A stretch of 64,000 nucleotides of DNA from Micromonospora noduli (lineage in GTDB: Bacteria > Actinomycetota > Actinomycetes > Mycobacteriales > Micromonosporaceae): positions 1 through 64,000 of the forward strand of contig NZ_PYAK01000018.1 in the NCBI RefSeq assembly GCF_003264365.1. The letters run 5' to 3'. The notes under the pieces were generated by a model. The model had not been told where the DNA came from, ran no database searches, and saw only the letters and a program-made list of their open reading frames with translations. Made by a program: the position numbers and the translations under genes. This document shows positions 53,101 to 61,588 of this stretch, in pieces (position 1 is the stretch's first letter; each line of letters starts with the position of its first letter).

Positions 53101-54325
53101 GAGCACTGAGCTGTTGCTGAAGCTGGCCGGCTCGGACACGTCCGCGCGGGTCCGCGTGGTCGCCGTGCAGCGGTTGGCGCTCGTACCCGACCCGGAGGGC
53201 CGCTGCCGGGCCCGGCTGATCGATCAGATTGAGCAGGACGAGGAGTCCTCCGTGCGGGCCGCCGCGGTCACCGCTCTGATCGACCGGGACCGTGCCGACG
53301 ACACCGGGTGGACCGTGGTGGCCCGCTCGGCTCACGTCGACGAGGACGCGACGGTTCGCCTCGCCGCGGTGCGCGCGCTTGCCGAGGCCTATCCCGACCA
53401 CCGCACCGGGGAACTGCTGCTGGAGAGCGCTCGACGCGATCCGACCGCGAGCGTCCGGCTCGCCGCGGTCGACCTGCTCACCGGGCGACCGCTGTTCGGC
53501 CACGCGACCCGAGATCTGCTCATCAGCCGCGCCTCCCAGGAGCGGGACCCGATCGTCCGGCTGCGGGTCACCCGTAGCCTGGCCCGTCTCGCCGACCCGG
53601 CGGACCTTGAGGTGCGGGAGTGCCTTGCCGAGCAGGTCAGTCGGGACCCCGACCCGAACGTGCTGTGCGCCGCCGCCCAGGCGCTCGCCCGCCACGGCGA
53701 CGCACCGGGCCTGATGGAAACACTGTGCCGGCGGGCCCGCCGAGACAGCTACGTCGGCATACGGTTGGCCGCCGTACAGACCCTCTGCGCGTACGGGAGC
53801 CCGGAACTGGCGACCGACGTGCTGCTGGAATGCGTCGAGTCCGACACCGACCCGACCGTGTTCGATGCGGCCGTGCGCTGTCTGACCGAGCAGGGCTCGG
53901 CGTCCATGGCGGTGACGCTGCGGCTCATGCGCCGCCTGTCGGACCAGGACCCGGCGATCCGCGCCCGCATCGCCGCCGCGCTCGGCGAGCACTTCGGCGC
54001 CGACCCGGAGGTTCAGGTGCTGCTGGTCGGGCTGGTCCGCGACGATCCGGCCCTGGAGGTTCGCCGCCGGGCCGTGGAGCAGTTGGGCGCCAGCCTGGCC
54101 GGCCGCACGGGGGTACGGGACCTGCTGCTGCGGCTGGCTGACGACGATGACTGGGAGATCCGCCGGACCGCGCTGCTCGCGTTGACCCGTCACTACGACA
54201 GGGATACCCGGACCCGGGAGGTGCTCGTGCGGCTCGCGCATCAGGAGGATGACGGCGCGGTGCGGCGGCTGGCCGGGCAACTGCTGGCCACGCTGCCCGA
54301 CACCCGACCCGACGACTTTCCGTGA
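50114..54325 (+). CDS. DUF4062-NACHT-HEAT-repeat STAND NTPase
   Basis: A 1403 aa modular protein. Residues 1-150 are a DUF4062 domain (KVYISATQKDLLEYRAAV, CDLYVGLFAWRYGF, SSITELEYREALA), a TIR-like fold found in conflict proteins. A linker to about residue 270 is followed by a NACHT NTPase: Walker A GDPGSGKS (279-286), Walker B ALFLFDGLDE (about 366-375) and VTSRAAGYQ sensor region. From about residue 750 to the end it consists of HEAT repeats (recurring SVRLAAVxxL and VRRRAVEQL units). The architecture is that of an NLR-like sensor-effector. ATG 50114 (weak ggag upstream) starts the conserved DUF4062 strand. It leads a three-gene set with the TrkA-RyR and SLOG-like genes. Confidence 0.88.
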   Translation: MKVYISATQKDLLEYRAAVHAVARRLEIDDVAMEAYGADIRPPLERCLADVRRCDLYVGLFAWRYGFRPPGQESSITELEYREALAAGKPCLVFLLAEDTPWPVDMIDRDADWQQIVALRRELKERHLCAFFSGVDDLTAKVTAALADVRSGRSPAREPADPDTHLPTAVRNQYYKQLSLRYQAVSVDAVSPRPTIGYLTVGLPKVFVEPRVHEDARPEMPLAWWRWAGSTPGDDVGGLPGVVNPEEVERLWEEYAAKDELSLFDVVSDPGRRTIVLLGDPGSGKSAAARYLALTLAEVCVEPRLRALDRYLPVLIELRSYATHHGDGRCDGLLDYVGHRHQQGLAGIDQDVLESYLRQGGQALFLFDGLDEVFDPAQREEVAAQIATFANEYPGVLTVVTSRAAGYQRHTFANAGFDHFTLEDLDDEQIARFLGNWYRYVMPTSAAEAERQRRQILDVVGSSRAMREIAGNPLLLMLMAIVGRGHPLPRNRRRLYAHVTDVLISEWDVTKQLRESHGDVPSLDLQAKRRLLRHLAYWMQFRESGPAGNYIESDELARIFRDHLVAFYGFENERALAMAYSMIDKLRQRSFILERYGLRLFGFVHRAFLEFFCAEEIVDRCEHDPTWGPDRLRSLFRERWADPSWREVLRLVASALPAQTANELVTVLATEATQPWPPLNLTGPPWNLVLAAQCVAEAPQPAELAGAGDAVLRQVVRLIEHGISADDPNLVDLTEQELLSSIRALGPSWPGREIFLHWYRRRGVRTSWRSGSPFATRIAAVLSTAEEQMEDLLVRELGQGRERQAHLTLVAGLAEAAGRLDATGGSSHRCRDILLAQAQAEVSTAVRQAAVRALVAHFGADLDLVDVLRDLASSPDLAVRALAVQSLGTRPELSDDVRQVLARATGDTAVAVRRAAAGVLTARCADLPDAPETMQRLLATDTDPGVVQCVLKGLLVLPEYVETARTTALQRVTGDSPDEVRRCILTELLPERPSPESTELLLKLAGSDTSARVRVVAVQRLALVPDPEGRCRARLIDQIEQDEESSVRAAAVTALIDRDRADDTGWTVVARSAHVDEDATVRLAAVRALAEAYPDHRTGELLLESARRDPTASVRLAAVDLLTGRPLFGHATRDLLISRASQERDPIVRLRVTRSLARLADPADLEVRECLAEQVSRDPDPNVLCAAAQALARHGDAPGLMETLCRRARRDSYVGIRLAAVQTLCAYGSPELATDVLLECVESDTDPTVFDAAVRCLTEQGSASMAVTLRLMRRLSDQDPAIRARIAAALGEHFGADPEVQVLLVGLVRDDPALEVRRRAVEQLGASLAGRTGVRDLLLRLADDDDWEIRRTALLALTRHYDRDTRTREVLVRLAHQEDDGAVRRLAGQLLATLPDTRPDDFP

Positions 54326-54401
54326 TCGATCCGGAGCCGTAGGTGCACACGCGTGCGCGTCGAGCGGAGATCCGATCGACCTCGTCAAATACAATGAGCT
54401 C

Positions 54402-56201
54402 ATGACGGATCCGGTCGCCGGCTCGTCCCGCTCGGCCGGCTGGAGTCTGCGAGTCCTCTTCGGAGTGATCGGGCTGACCGCTCTCGTCCTCGGCTATGTC
54501 GGCTTCGAGCGCCTGCTCCAGGCCCGACCGGACGTCGCCCACGATCCGTACGACGTGCTCTACTACGACCTGCAGCTCTTCGTCTTCGGTGCCGAACCCT
54601 TCCAGGACGCCGGCCCCTACCCGTGGCAGCTGCAGGTCGCCCGGTTCGCTGCCCCGCTGTTCACGCTCCTCGCCGTGGCCGAGGCCAGCCGGCTGCTGCT
54701 GGCCGCCGAGAGTCGCCGTCTGCGCGCCCGGCGGGCACGTGGTCACGTCCTGGTCTGCGGCGACTCCCAGTTCGCCCACATGCTCGCCGACCGGCTCTTC
54801 GCCGACGGTGAACGTGTGGTGGTGGTGCGCTCCGAACCGTTCGGGCCGCTGGAGTACCGGTGGCGCCGGTACCTCGGCGTGGTCGGCGACCCGACCAGCC
54901 CCGAGGTGTTACGCGGCGCCGGCCTGCCGCGAGCCCACACCATCTACGCCTGCAGCGAGGACGACGACCGCAACCACGCGATCGCCAACACCGCCAACCG
55001 GCTCATCCAGGACCGACGGCAACCACCGCGGGTCTACATCCTGGTTCGCGACTCGGAGATGTGTCTGTCCCTGCAGGCCCGACGACTCGGTGCCGCCGGG
55101 TCCAGCCGGCTGCGGCTGGACTACTTCCACGTCGACGACGTCGCCGCACGCGCACTGCACCGGCACCACCCGCTGCCCAGCGGGGGAGACCAACCAACCA
55201 GGATCCTCATCGCGGGCACCGGCACCTTCCGCCGGGCTCTCCTGGTGGAGACCGCCCGGCACTGGCGCGCATCCCTCGCCGACACCCCCGGGGGCAGCGT
55301 CGTGCCACCCCTGCGGGTGGACGTCGTCGCACCGGATGCCGGCACCGAGATCGCTCTAGCGTCGTCGCGTTACCCGTTCCTGGCCACCGTCTGCCAGTTG
55401 ACCGCGTACGACCTGGATCTCGACGGTGTCGTCGGTCTCGGTCGCGACCGCTACGACCGCATCTACGTCTGCGCACCGGACGAGATCAGCGGCCTGCAGT
55501 TCGTGCTGGACACGCCCGCCCTGTGGCAGGGCGCCGAGAGTGCCGTGTTCGTGCCGGTCTACCGGCAGGCGGCGCTCGCCGCGGCCTTCCACGGCGACTC
55601 CCGTCACGACCTGCTCGACGAGGTACACGGCAAGCTCCGCCTCTATCCGGTGCTCACCCACGCCTGCGACGCCCGGCTGATCGCCGAGGACCTCACCGAG
55701 CGGCTGGCCCGGCTGATCCACGAGCGGTACGTCCAGGCCCAGCAGCGCGCCGGGGTACGACTCGGCGATGCCCCGGCGATGGTGGACTGGTCACGACTAC
55801 CCGAGTCGTTGCGGCGGGCCAACCGGGCCCACGTGCAGGACATCGCCGCCAAGCTGTTGGATCTCGGTTGCGTCGTGGCGCCCCGGCACGGTGGCACCGG
55901 TGACGCCTCGGCCGCCGGGCAGGCCATTGACGACCGGATCGAGGAACTCGCCCGCCTGGAGCACGACCGGTGGTGCCGGGAACGGCGCGGTGACGGCTGG
56001 ACGTACGGCGACCCGCGTGATGACGTCCAGCGGCGGCATCCCGCGCTGCGGCCGTGGGAGGAGCTGCCGTCCGACGTGCAGGAGCAGAATCGCGAGGGGA
56101 TTCGGGCACTGCCCGACGTGCTGTCCGACAGCGGGTTCGAGCTGATCCGGCTGGCGCCCCCGGTGCCCGCGCAGCGGAGAGGCCCGAGGGATGCCGCCTG
56201 A
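54402..56201 (+). CDS. Membrane TrkA-N / RyR-domain protein
   Basis: A 599 aa protein. Two hydrophobic segments (about residues 17-36 and 81-100) flank a short extracytoplasmic loop, reminiscent of a minimal ion-channel module. Then follows a Rossmann TrkA-N/RCK-like domain (HVLVCGDSQFAHMLADRLFA, residues 115-134) with a second Rossmann-like half (RILIAGTGTFRRALL). The C-terminus is a RyR domain (LARLEHDRWCRERRGDGWTY, then RRHPALRPWEELP). RyR domains in bacteria are linked to nucleotide-ligand-dependent conflict systems. ATG 54402. It overlaps the SLOG-like gene by 11 bases, so the two are co-translated. A nucleotide-gated membrane effector is a fair inference. Confidence 0.85.
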   Translation: MTDPVAGSSRSAGWSLRVLFGVIGLTALVLGYVGFERLLQARPDVAHDPYDVLYYDLQLFVFGAEPFQDAGPYPWQLQVARFAAPLFTLLAVAEASRLLLAAESRRLRARRARGHVLVCGDSQFAHMLADRLFADGERVVVVRSEPFGPLEYRWRRYLGVVGDPTSPEVLRGAGLPRAHTIYACSEDDDRNHAIANTANRLIQDRRQPPRVYILVRDSEMCLSLQARRLGAAGSSRLRLDYFHVDDVAARALHRHHPLPSGGDQPTRILIAGTGTFRRALLVETARHWRASLADTPGGSVVPPLRVDVVAPDAGTEIALASSRYPFLATVCQLTAYDLDLDGVVGLGRDRYDRIYVCAPDEISGLQFVLDTPALWQGAESAVFVPVYRQAALAAAFHGDSRHDLLDEVHGKLRLYPVLTHACDARLIAEDLTERLARLIHERYVQAQQRAGVRLGDAPAMVDWSRLPESLRRANRAHVQDIAAKLLDLGCVVAPRHGGTGDASAAGQAIDDRIEELARLEHDRWCRERRGDGWTYGDPRDDVQRRHPALRPWEELPSDVQEQNREGIRALPDVLSDSGFELIRLAPPVPAQRRGPRDAA

Positions 56202-56703
56202 CCTCGGCCCGGTCCGCGTCGGCGTGACCGGGCACATCAACCTGACCCGCGACACCGAGCTGCTCGTCGCCGAGGCTCTCCGCGTCGAGTTGGGCCGGAT
56301 CAGCGACCGGCCCGTGCACGGCGTGACCTGCCTGGCGGCCGGCGCGGACCAGGTCTTCGCGCGCACGATCCTCGATCTGGGCGGCACCTACGAGGTGATC
56401 CTGCCGGCCCGCGACTACCGGGTCGCGGTGATCAGCCCGGAGAATCGGCTGGCCTTCGACGAGCTGCTCGACCGGGCGGCAGCTGTCGTCCACACCGGCT
56501 ACGACCGCTCGGACACCGCCGCCTACGTGGTTGCCAACCGGGAGCTGGTCCGACGGGTGCAGCGACTCGTGGCGGTATGGGACGGCAAACCTGGCCGTCA
56601 CCCCGCGTCGACGGACCGGACCATCGACTGGGCGAGGCACCACGGCGTCCCGACCACGATCCTCTGGCCCGTCGGTGCCCGCCGAACGCCCATCGAGGGC
56701 TGA
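56191..56703 (+). CDS. SLOG-superfamily-like nucleotide-sensing protein
   Basis: A 170 aa Rossmann-type protein: VRVGVTGHINLTRDTELLVA at the start, HGVTCLAAGADQVFARTIL in the middle, LPARDYR and VAVWDGKPGR later. The GxTGH...GAD pattern is that of SLOG/DprA-LOG-like domains, which bind or generate nucleotide-derived ligands. It is translationally coupled to the TrkA-RyR gene. In such operons it may make or sense the ligand that acts on the RyR or NACHT protein. Exact SLOG subfamily not resolved by eye. Confidence 0.7.
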   Translation: MPPDLGPVRVGVTGHINLTRDTELLVAEALRVELGRISDRPVHGVTCLAAGADQVFARTILDLGGTYEVILPARDYRVAVISPENRLAFDELLDRAAAVVHTGYDRSDTAAYVVANRELVRRVQRLVAVWDGKPGRHPASTDRTIDWARHHGVPTTILWPVGARRTPIEG

Positions 56704-56896
56704 CGGGCCGGTCCTGCGTTCGGTGGCGAAGCACCGGCCAGTGCGCCTGATGGCGTCGTCGTCTGATCTGCTGCCACAGAGGCGGCCGCTGCTCCTTTGG
56801 TGGCGAAGTGACGAACTGCGGTCTCCTTTCCTGCGTCGCTGACAAATGCTGAGTTCGTGTGGGTGACGTGCGAGACATCGACATGCCTGGACGCAA

Positions 56897-56913
56897 ATAC
56901 CCCCCCGGGGTAT
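56897..56913 (+). promoter_or_regulatory. CsoR-type copper operator
   Basis: The near-perfect inverted repeat atacccccccggggtat matches the operator pattern of CsoR copper-sensing repressors (ATACCCC..GGGGTAT) and lies 25 bases before the copper-type ATPase start. Binding would block transcription until copper rises. No csoR gene is visible in the window, so the repressor must be encoded elsewhere. Confidence 0.75.
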
Positions 56914-56937
56914 CTTGAGGGTGAGGAGGCGATGAGG

Positions 56938-59148
56938 ATGTCGCACGAGGACGAGCACCACACGATGCAGACCCCCGCCGAGACGGCGGACCGACACGGC
57001 CACGGTGATCACCGCAGCAGCCGAGAGGGCCCGCACGGACAGCCGGTACAGCCCGGCACCCACGACGGCCATGCCGGGCACGGTGGGCACGACGGCCATG
57101 ACAAGCACGCCGGGCACGACCCGGAGATGTTCCGCCGTAAGTTCTGGCTGAGCCTGGTCTTGACGGTGCCAATCGTGGTGACCAGCCACATGGTGATGGA
57201 GTGGTTCGGCTATCGGCTGGACTTCCCGGGTGTCGACTGGGTGGGCCCGGTGCTGGGAACGGTGGTGTTCGTCTACGGCGGGTGGCCGTTCCTGCAGGGC
57301 GCGGTGCGGGAGGTCCGTGACCGGGCGCCGGGGATGATGCTGCTGATCGCGATGGCCATCACCGTCGCGTACGTGGCCTCGGCGGCGACCGCGCTCGGCG
57401 CGTTCGACCTGGACTTCTGGTGGGAGCTGGCGGCTCTGGTCACGATCATGCTGCTCGGGCACTGGCAGGAGATGAAGGCCATTGGCCAGGCCCAGGGCGC
57501 ACTGTCGGCCCTGGCCGCGCTACTCCCGGACGACGCCGAACGCCTCGACGGTGACGGTCAACCCGAACGGGTCCGGGTCAGCGACTTGGATGTCGGCGAC
57601 CTGGTCCTGGTGCGCCCGGGTGGGCGGGTTCCAGCCGACGGGCGCATCACCGACGGCCGCGCGGAGTTGGACGAGTCGATGATCACCGGCGAGTCCCGGC
57701 CGGTCGGGCGCGACCGCGGCGACCGGGTGGTGGCCGGCACGGTCGCCACCGACGCGGCCATCCGGGTGCGCGTCGAGGCCGTCGGCGAGGACACCGCCCT
57801 GGCCGGCATCCAACGCCTGGTCGCGCAGGCCCAGCAGTCCAGCGGCAGGGCACAGGTCCTCGCTGACCGGTTTGCGGCCTGGTTGTTCTATATCGCCACC
57901 ACCGCCGCCGCGGCGACGCTGCTGATCTGGACCCTGATCGGCAACCTCGACGAGGCAGTCGTCCGCACCGTCACGGTGCTGGTGATCGCCTGCCCGCACG
58001 CACTGGGCCTGGCCATCCCGCTGGTGATCGCCCTGTCGACCGCCGTGGCCGCGAAGGGCGGCATCCTGGTCAAGGACCGCCTGGCCCTGGAGCGGATGCG
58101 CACCATCGACACGGTGCTGTTCGACAAGACCGGCACCCTGACCCGGGGCGAGCACGTCGTCGTCGGTGTCGCCGCCACCGGCGGCGTCAGCGAGACCGAC
58201 GTGCTGGCCGTCGCGGCGGCGGTGGAGGCCGACAGCGAACACCCCCTAGCACGGGCCATCGTCACCGCCGCCGCCCAGCAAGGCGCCCGACGCACCGCGA
58301 CCGGTTTCCAGTCGCTGACCGGCCGTGGGGTGCGCGCCGACGTTGACGGCGTCAGTTACGCCGTGGGCGGACCCGCTCTGTTGCGCGAACTCGACGCCAC
58401 GGCACCCGGCGACCTCGACGAGCACCGGGCCGAGTGGTCCCGGCGGGGAGCCGCGGTACTGCACCTGCTGCGCCTCGACGGCGAGCAGGCAAGTGTCATC
58501 GGCGCCCTCGCCCTCGAGGACCAGATCCGCCCCGAGGCGCGCCAGGCCATCACCGACCTACGCCAGCAGGGCATCCGCAAGATCGTCATGATTACCGGGG
58601 ACGCCCGGCCGGTGGCCGAGGCGGTCGCCGCCGACCTGGGCTTCAGACCCGACGAGGACGAGGTGTTCGCCGAGGTGCTGCCCGCCGACAAGGACGAGGC
58701 GGTCGGTGCGCTGCAACGCCGGGGCCTGCGGGTGGCGATGGTCGGTGACGGCGTGAACGACGCTCCCGCGCTGGCACGCGCCGACGTCGGCATCGCCATC
58801 GGCGCCGGCACCGACGTCGCGATCGAATCCGCGGGCGTCGTGCTCGCCTCCTCCGACCCGCGCGGGGTCACCGGAGTCATCAGGCTCTCGCGCGCCTCCT
58901 ACCGCAAGATGATCCAAAATCTGGCCTGGGCCGCCGGCTACAACGTCGTCGCCCTGCCCCTGGCCGCCGGTGCCCTGGCGTGGGCCGGAGTGAGCCTGAG
59001 TCCCGCGGTCGCCGCGGTGCTGATGTCCGCCTCCACCATCGTCGTCGCGCTCAACGCCCAACTGCTGCGCCGCGTGCAGTTACGCCACCCGGATGATTCA
59101 GCTGCGGATCGCGGGTCCGCCCGGAAGGATCCGGCGCCGGCCCAATAA
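56938..59148 (+). CDS. copB: CopB-type heavy-metal (copper) P1B ATPase
   Basis: A 736 aa ATP-driven metal exporter. The N-terminus is His/Gly/Asp-rich (repeated HDGHAGHGGHDGHD-like text) instead of CxxC domains, typical of CopB. Membrane motif ACPHALGLAIP gives the CPH signature. Cytoplasmic motifs are TGES, DKTGTLTRGE (phosphorylated Asp), HP locus SEHPLA and GDGVNDAPAL. ATG 56938 sits nine bases after ggagg; ATG 56932 is also possible. A CsoR-type operator upstream implies copper-inducible expression. Confidence 0.92.
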   Translation: MSHEDEHHTMQTPAETADRHGHGDHRSSREGPHGQPVQPGTHDGHAGHGGHDGHDKHAGHDPEMFRRKFWLSLVLTVPIVVTSHMVMEWFGYRLDFPGVDWVGPVLGTVVFVYGGWPFLQGAVREVRDRAPGMMLLIAMAITVAYVASAATALGAFDLDFWWELAALVTIMLLGHWQEMKAIGQAQGALSALAALLPDDAERLDGDGQPERVRVSDLDVGDLVLVRPGGRVPADGRITDGRAELDESMITGESRPVGRDRGDRVVAGTVATDAAIRVRVEAVGEDTALAGIQRLVAQAQQSSGRAQVLADRFAAWLFYIATTAAAATLLIWTLIGNLDEAVVRTVTVLVIACPHALGLAIPLVIALSTAVAAKGGILVKDRLALERMRTIDTVLFDKTGTLTRGEHVVVGVAATGGVSETDVLAVAAAVEADSEHPLARAIVTAAAQQGARRTATGFQSLTGRGVRADVDGVSYAVGGPALLRELDATAPGDLDEHRAEWSRRGAAVLHLLRLDGEQASVIGALALEDQIRPEARQAITDLRQQGIRKIVMITGDARPVAEAVAADLGFRPDEDEVFAEVLPADKDEAVGALQRRGLRVAMVGDGVNDAPALARADVGIAIGAGTDVAIESAGVVLASSDPRGVTGVIRLSRASYRKMIQNLAWAAGYNVVALPLAAGALAWAGVSLSPAVAAVLMSASTIVVALNAQLLRRVQLRHPDDSAADRGSARKDPAPAQ

Positions 59149-59469
59149 CGTGATGCGCATTCGGCATGGGGCGGCAGGTGACATCGCAGCCGGACGGCCT
59201 GATGGGGGACTCACCCCCGCCGTTCGGGGGCGCTACGAGGTCGATGCGACCGGCTGGCTTGCCGGACCGAAGATCGACGACAGTCGACATGGCCCGGGCG
59301 GTGAGCAGGCGGGCCATATGCCATACATCGGGGCGCATCGCACGGAAGTGAGGCGGGTGAAGCGGCACGGCAGGCAGCTATGACATAGATGGGATTACAT
59401 GTCTTGCATGATCTCAGGTATGAAGGCCGAAGGCACGTCTCGGTGCTGATTCCTGAGAAGGAGCGACAG
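59149..59469. other. 320-base spacer, no gene seen
   Basis: Lies between the ATPase and the protease. Frames here are not coding-like. The protease promoter should be in the AT-richer right part (59380-59450). No hairpin of note. Confidence 0.4.
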
Positions 59470-60699
59470 ATGAAACATGCCCTGCGCCGCCTACGAACGG
59501 GGGCGGTCGCGCTCGCTGCCTGCACACTCGGGCTGAGCCTACTGTCGGTACCCGCCGCCGAGGCGTACTCGGTTGCCCCTCTCGCGCCACAATCCGAGCG
59601 GGCACCGGAATCGAACCAGTTCTCGGCAGAGGGTGTGACCACGATCGGTGAGCTCCGCACCGTCGACAGCTCCCTGTCCTACGCCCCCAACGGCGGGACA
59701 CAGATCATTCAGCATCCCGGTGCCACCTACGTCAAGGTGCACTTCAGCTCACTGCGACTGGCCCAAGGCGACTACGTCACCGTGTCGAGCCGCGACGGTA
59801 AGGAGAGCTACCGCTACGACCGCCACCTGAACCGGGCAACCGGTTCGGACTACACCACCGACGGACAGCCGGGTTTCTGGGCGATGTCGGTGGAGGGCGA
59901 CACCGCCGTGGTGACACTGCACAGCAGCCGCCCCTCACGTGGCAACGCCGCCACCATTGACCGGTTCTGGCGCGGATACGACCGCACGGAAATCGCCGCG
60001 CACAACTTCTCCACCCAGTCCGTGTGCAGCACCGACGCCCGCCGGGACGTGGTCTGCTACCAGAACAGCCACCCCACCGAGTACGCCCGCGGCAGGGCGG
60101 TGGCGCGGCTGCTGATCAGCGGCGGTGGACTGTGCACCACCTGGCGGGTCGGCAACACCAACCGGATGCTGACGAACAAGCACTGCTTCTCGACGCAGTC
60201 CGCAGTGAGCGGCAGCGAGATGCAGTTCAACTACCAGTGCGCCACCTGCGGCGGCGCGAATCCCGGCGCCGGCACCAAGGTCAGCGGTGCCACCCTCTAC
60301 AGGGTGAGCAGCGGCGGCTCCAGCCAGCTGGATTACACCCTGTACTCGGTCAACAACTTCGCCGCCATCCAGGGATTCGGCACGCTGTACCTGGCAACTA
60401 CCGCCACCAGCAACGGCACCCGGATCTATGTCCCCGGGCACGGCGACGGCAGCGCGAAGCGGCTGTCGATCTACGAGGACACCCAGAACGGCGCGACCTG
60501 CGCCGTCCGGAACGCGAACTACAACACCTGGAACATCAGTTACAGCTGTGACACCTCCGGCGGCAACTCGGGTTCACCCGTGCTGAACGCCAGCCACCGT
60601 GTGGTCGCCCTGCACCACCTCGGCGGTTGTCCGTCGAACCAGGGCGCGAAGGCGCACCTGATCTACAACGAGATCGCCAGCCTGATCGACAACGGCTGA
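59470..60699 (+). CDS. Secreted trypsin-fold serine protease
   Basis: A 409 aa exported protease. A signal peptide is clear (basic MKHALRRLRTGAV, hydrophobic LAACTLGLSLLS, AEA cleavage region). A pro-/N-terminal beta domain (about 30-190) precedes the catalytic domain with His in MLTNKHCFS, Asp in QLDYTLYS and Ser in CDTSGGNSGSPVLN. Several cysteines (CTTW, CATCGG, CAVRN, SCDTS, GGCPS) suggest disulfides. This resembles actinobacterial lysyl/glutamyl endopeptidase relatives. ATG 59470 follows aaggag. A strong terminator follows. Confidence 0.9.
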   Translation: MKHALRRLRTGAVALAACTLGLSLLSVPAAEAYSVAPLAPQSERAPESNQFSAEGVTTIGELRTVDSSLSYAPNGGTQIIQHPGATYVKVHFSSLRLAQGDYVTVSSRDGKESYRYDRHLNRATGSDYTTDGQPGFWAMSVEGDTAVVTLHSSRPSRGNAATIDRFWRGYDRTEIAAHNFSTQSVCSTDARRDVVCYQNSHPTEYARGRAVARLLISGGGLCTTWRVGNTNRMLTNKHCFSTQSAVSGSEMQFNYQCATCGGANPGAGTKVSGATLYRVSSGGSSQLDYTLYSVNNFAAIQGFGTLYLATTATSNGTRIYVPGHGDGSAKRLSIYEDTQNGATCAVRNANYNTWNISYSCDTSGGNSGSPVLNASHRVVALHHLGGCPSNQGAKAHLIYNEIASLIDNG

Positions 60700-60704
60700 G
60701 ACGG

Positions 60705-60741
60705 TGGGCCGCCAATGCGCGCTCTGCGCCTTGGCGGCCCA
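60705..60741 (+). terminator. Terminator of the serine protease gene
   Basis: An 11-base perfect stem (tgggccgccaa / ttggcggccca) encloses an inner gcgc/gcgc pairing, making a 37-base hairpin six bases past the stop codon. Confidence 0.7.
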
Positions 60742-60928
60742 TCGGCATCCTCGCTACAGCGGCTCGGCTGGTCAGCACAACGACCTCGAAGAGCCCCGTC
60801 GGACGGCCATGGAGGGGCGCGGCCGAAACCCTCGGCAAGGATTTCGAGATCGAGGACGACAAGCAACTCCCCACGGTACGGGTCGTGCTGCTCGTGCGCC
60901 GAACACCGCAGTGAAAGGAGCGGGTCGC

Positions 60929-61588
60929 TCAGGTCACCAGGCCCCGGCGGTACGCGTACACCACGGCCTGCACCCGGTCGCGCAGGTCGAGCTTGGTGAG
61001 GATGCGGGACACGTACGTCTTGACCGTCTCCTGGCTGATCACCAGGGCCGCGGCGATCTCGCTGTTGGAGAGCCCCTCCGCGATGAGCCGGAGCACCTCC
61101 AGCTCGCGTGGGGTCAGCGCGCCGCCGTCCGGGTCCCCCTCGGCCGGGCGGATGCGGGCCGCGTACCTGCCCACCAGCTGCCGGGTCACCTCCGGGGCAA
61201 GCAGCGCGGCGCCCGTCGCCACCGTGCGGATGCCGTGGAGCAACTGCGCCGGTGGGGCGTCCTTGAGCAGGAAGCCGCTGGCGCCCGCGCGCAGCGCCTC
61301 GTAGACGTACTCGTCGAGGTTGAACGTCGTCACCACGAGGACCTTCACCGGCACGGGGACCCCCGCGCCGGCCAGCAGGCGGGTCGCCTCGATGCCGTCG
61401 AGCACCGGCATCCGGATGTCCATCACCACCACGTCCGGCCGAAGCCGACGGGCCAGGTCGACTGCCGCGCGCCCGTCACCGCACTCGCCGACGATCTCCA
61501 TGTCGGGCTGGGCGTCGATGATTGTCGCGAATCCGGCGCGGATCAGCTCCTGATCGTCGCAGACGAGCACCCGGACCGGCGCGGTCAC
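60929..61588 (-). CDS. NarL/LuxR-family response regulator
   Basis: A 219 aa regulator: receiver domain with phospho-acceptor Asp in PDVVVMDIRMP and switch Lys in GFLLKD, then a LuxR helix-turn-helix (LTPRELEVLRLIAEGLSNSE, VKTYVSRILTKLDL). GTG 61588 overlaps the kinase stop by 4 bases; the pair forms a two-component system downstream of a CPBP membrane protein. Confidence 0.93.
   Translation of the reverse strand: MTAPVRVLVCDDQELIRAGFATIIDAQPDMEIVGECGDGRAAVDLARRLRPDVVVMDIRMPVLDGIEATRLLAGAGVPVPVKVLVVTTFNLDEYVYEALRAGASGFLLKDAPPAQLLHGIRTVATGAALLAPEVTRQLVGRYAARIRPAEGDPDGGALTPRELEVLRLIAEGLSNSEIAAALVISQETVKTYVSRILTKLDLRDRVQAVVYAYRRGLVT

Noticed and set aside
51047..54403. Very long minus-strand frame opposite the NACHT gene
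   Set aside because: 1118 residues without motifs, mirrored on a gene with strong domain evidence; long antisense frames are common at this GC content.
60627..60914. 95-residue plus frame after the protease
   Set aside because: Its first third overlaps the protease and its middle is the terminator hairpin. The tail (DFEIEDDKQLPTVRVV) looks coding-like but is too short to support a gene.
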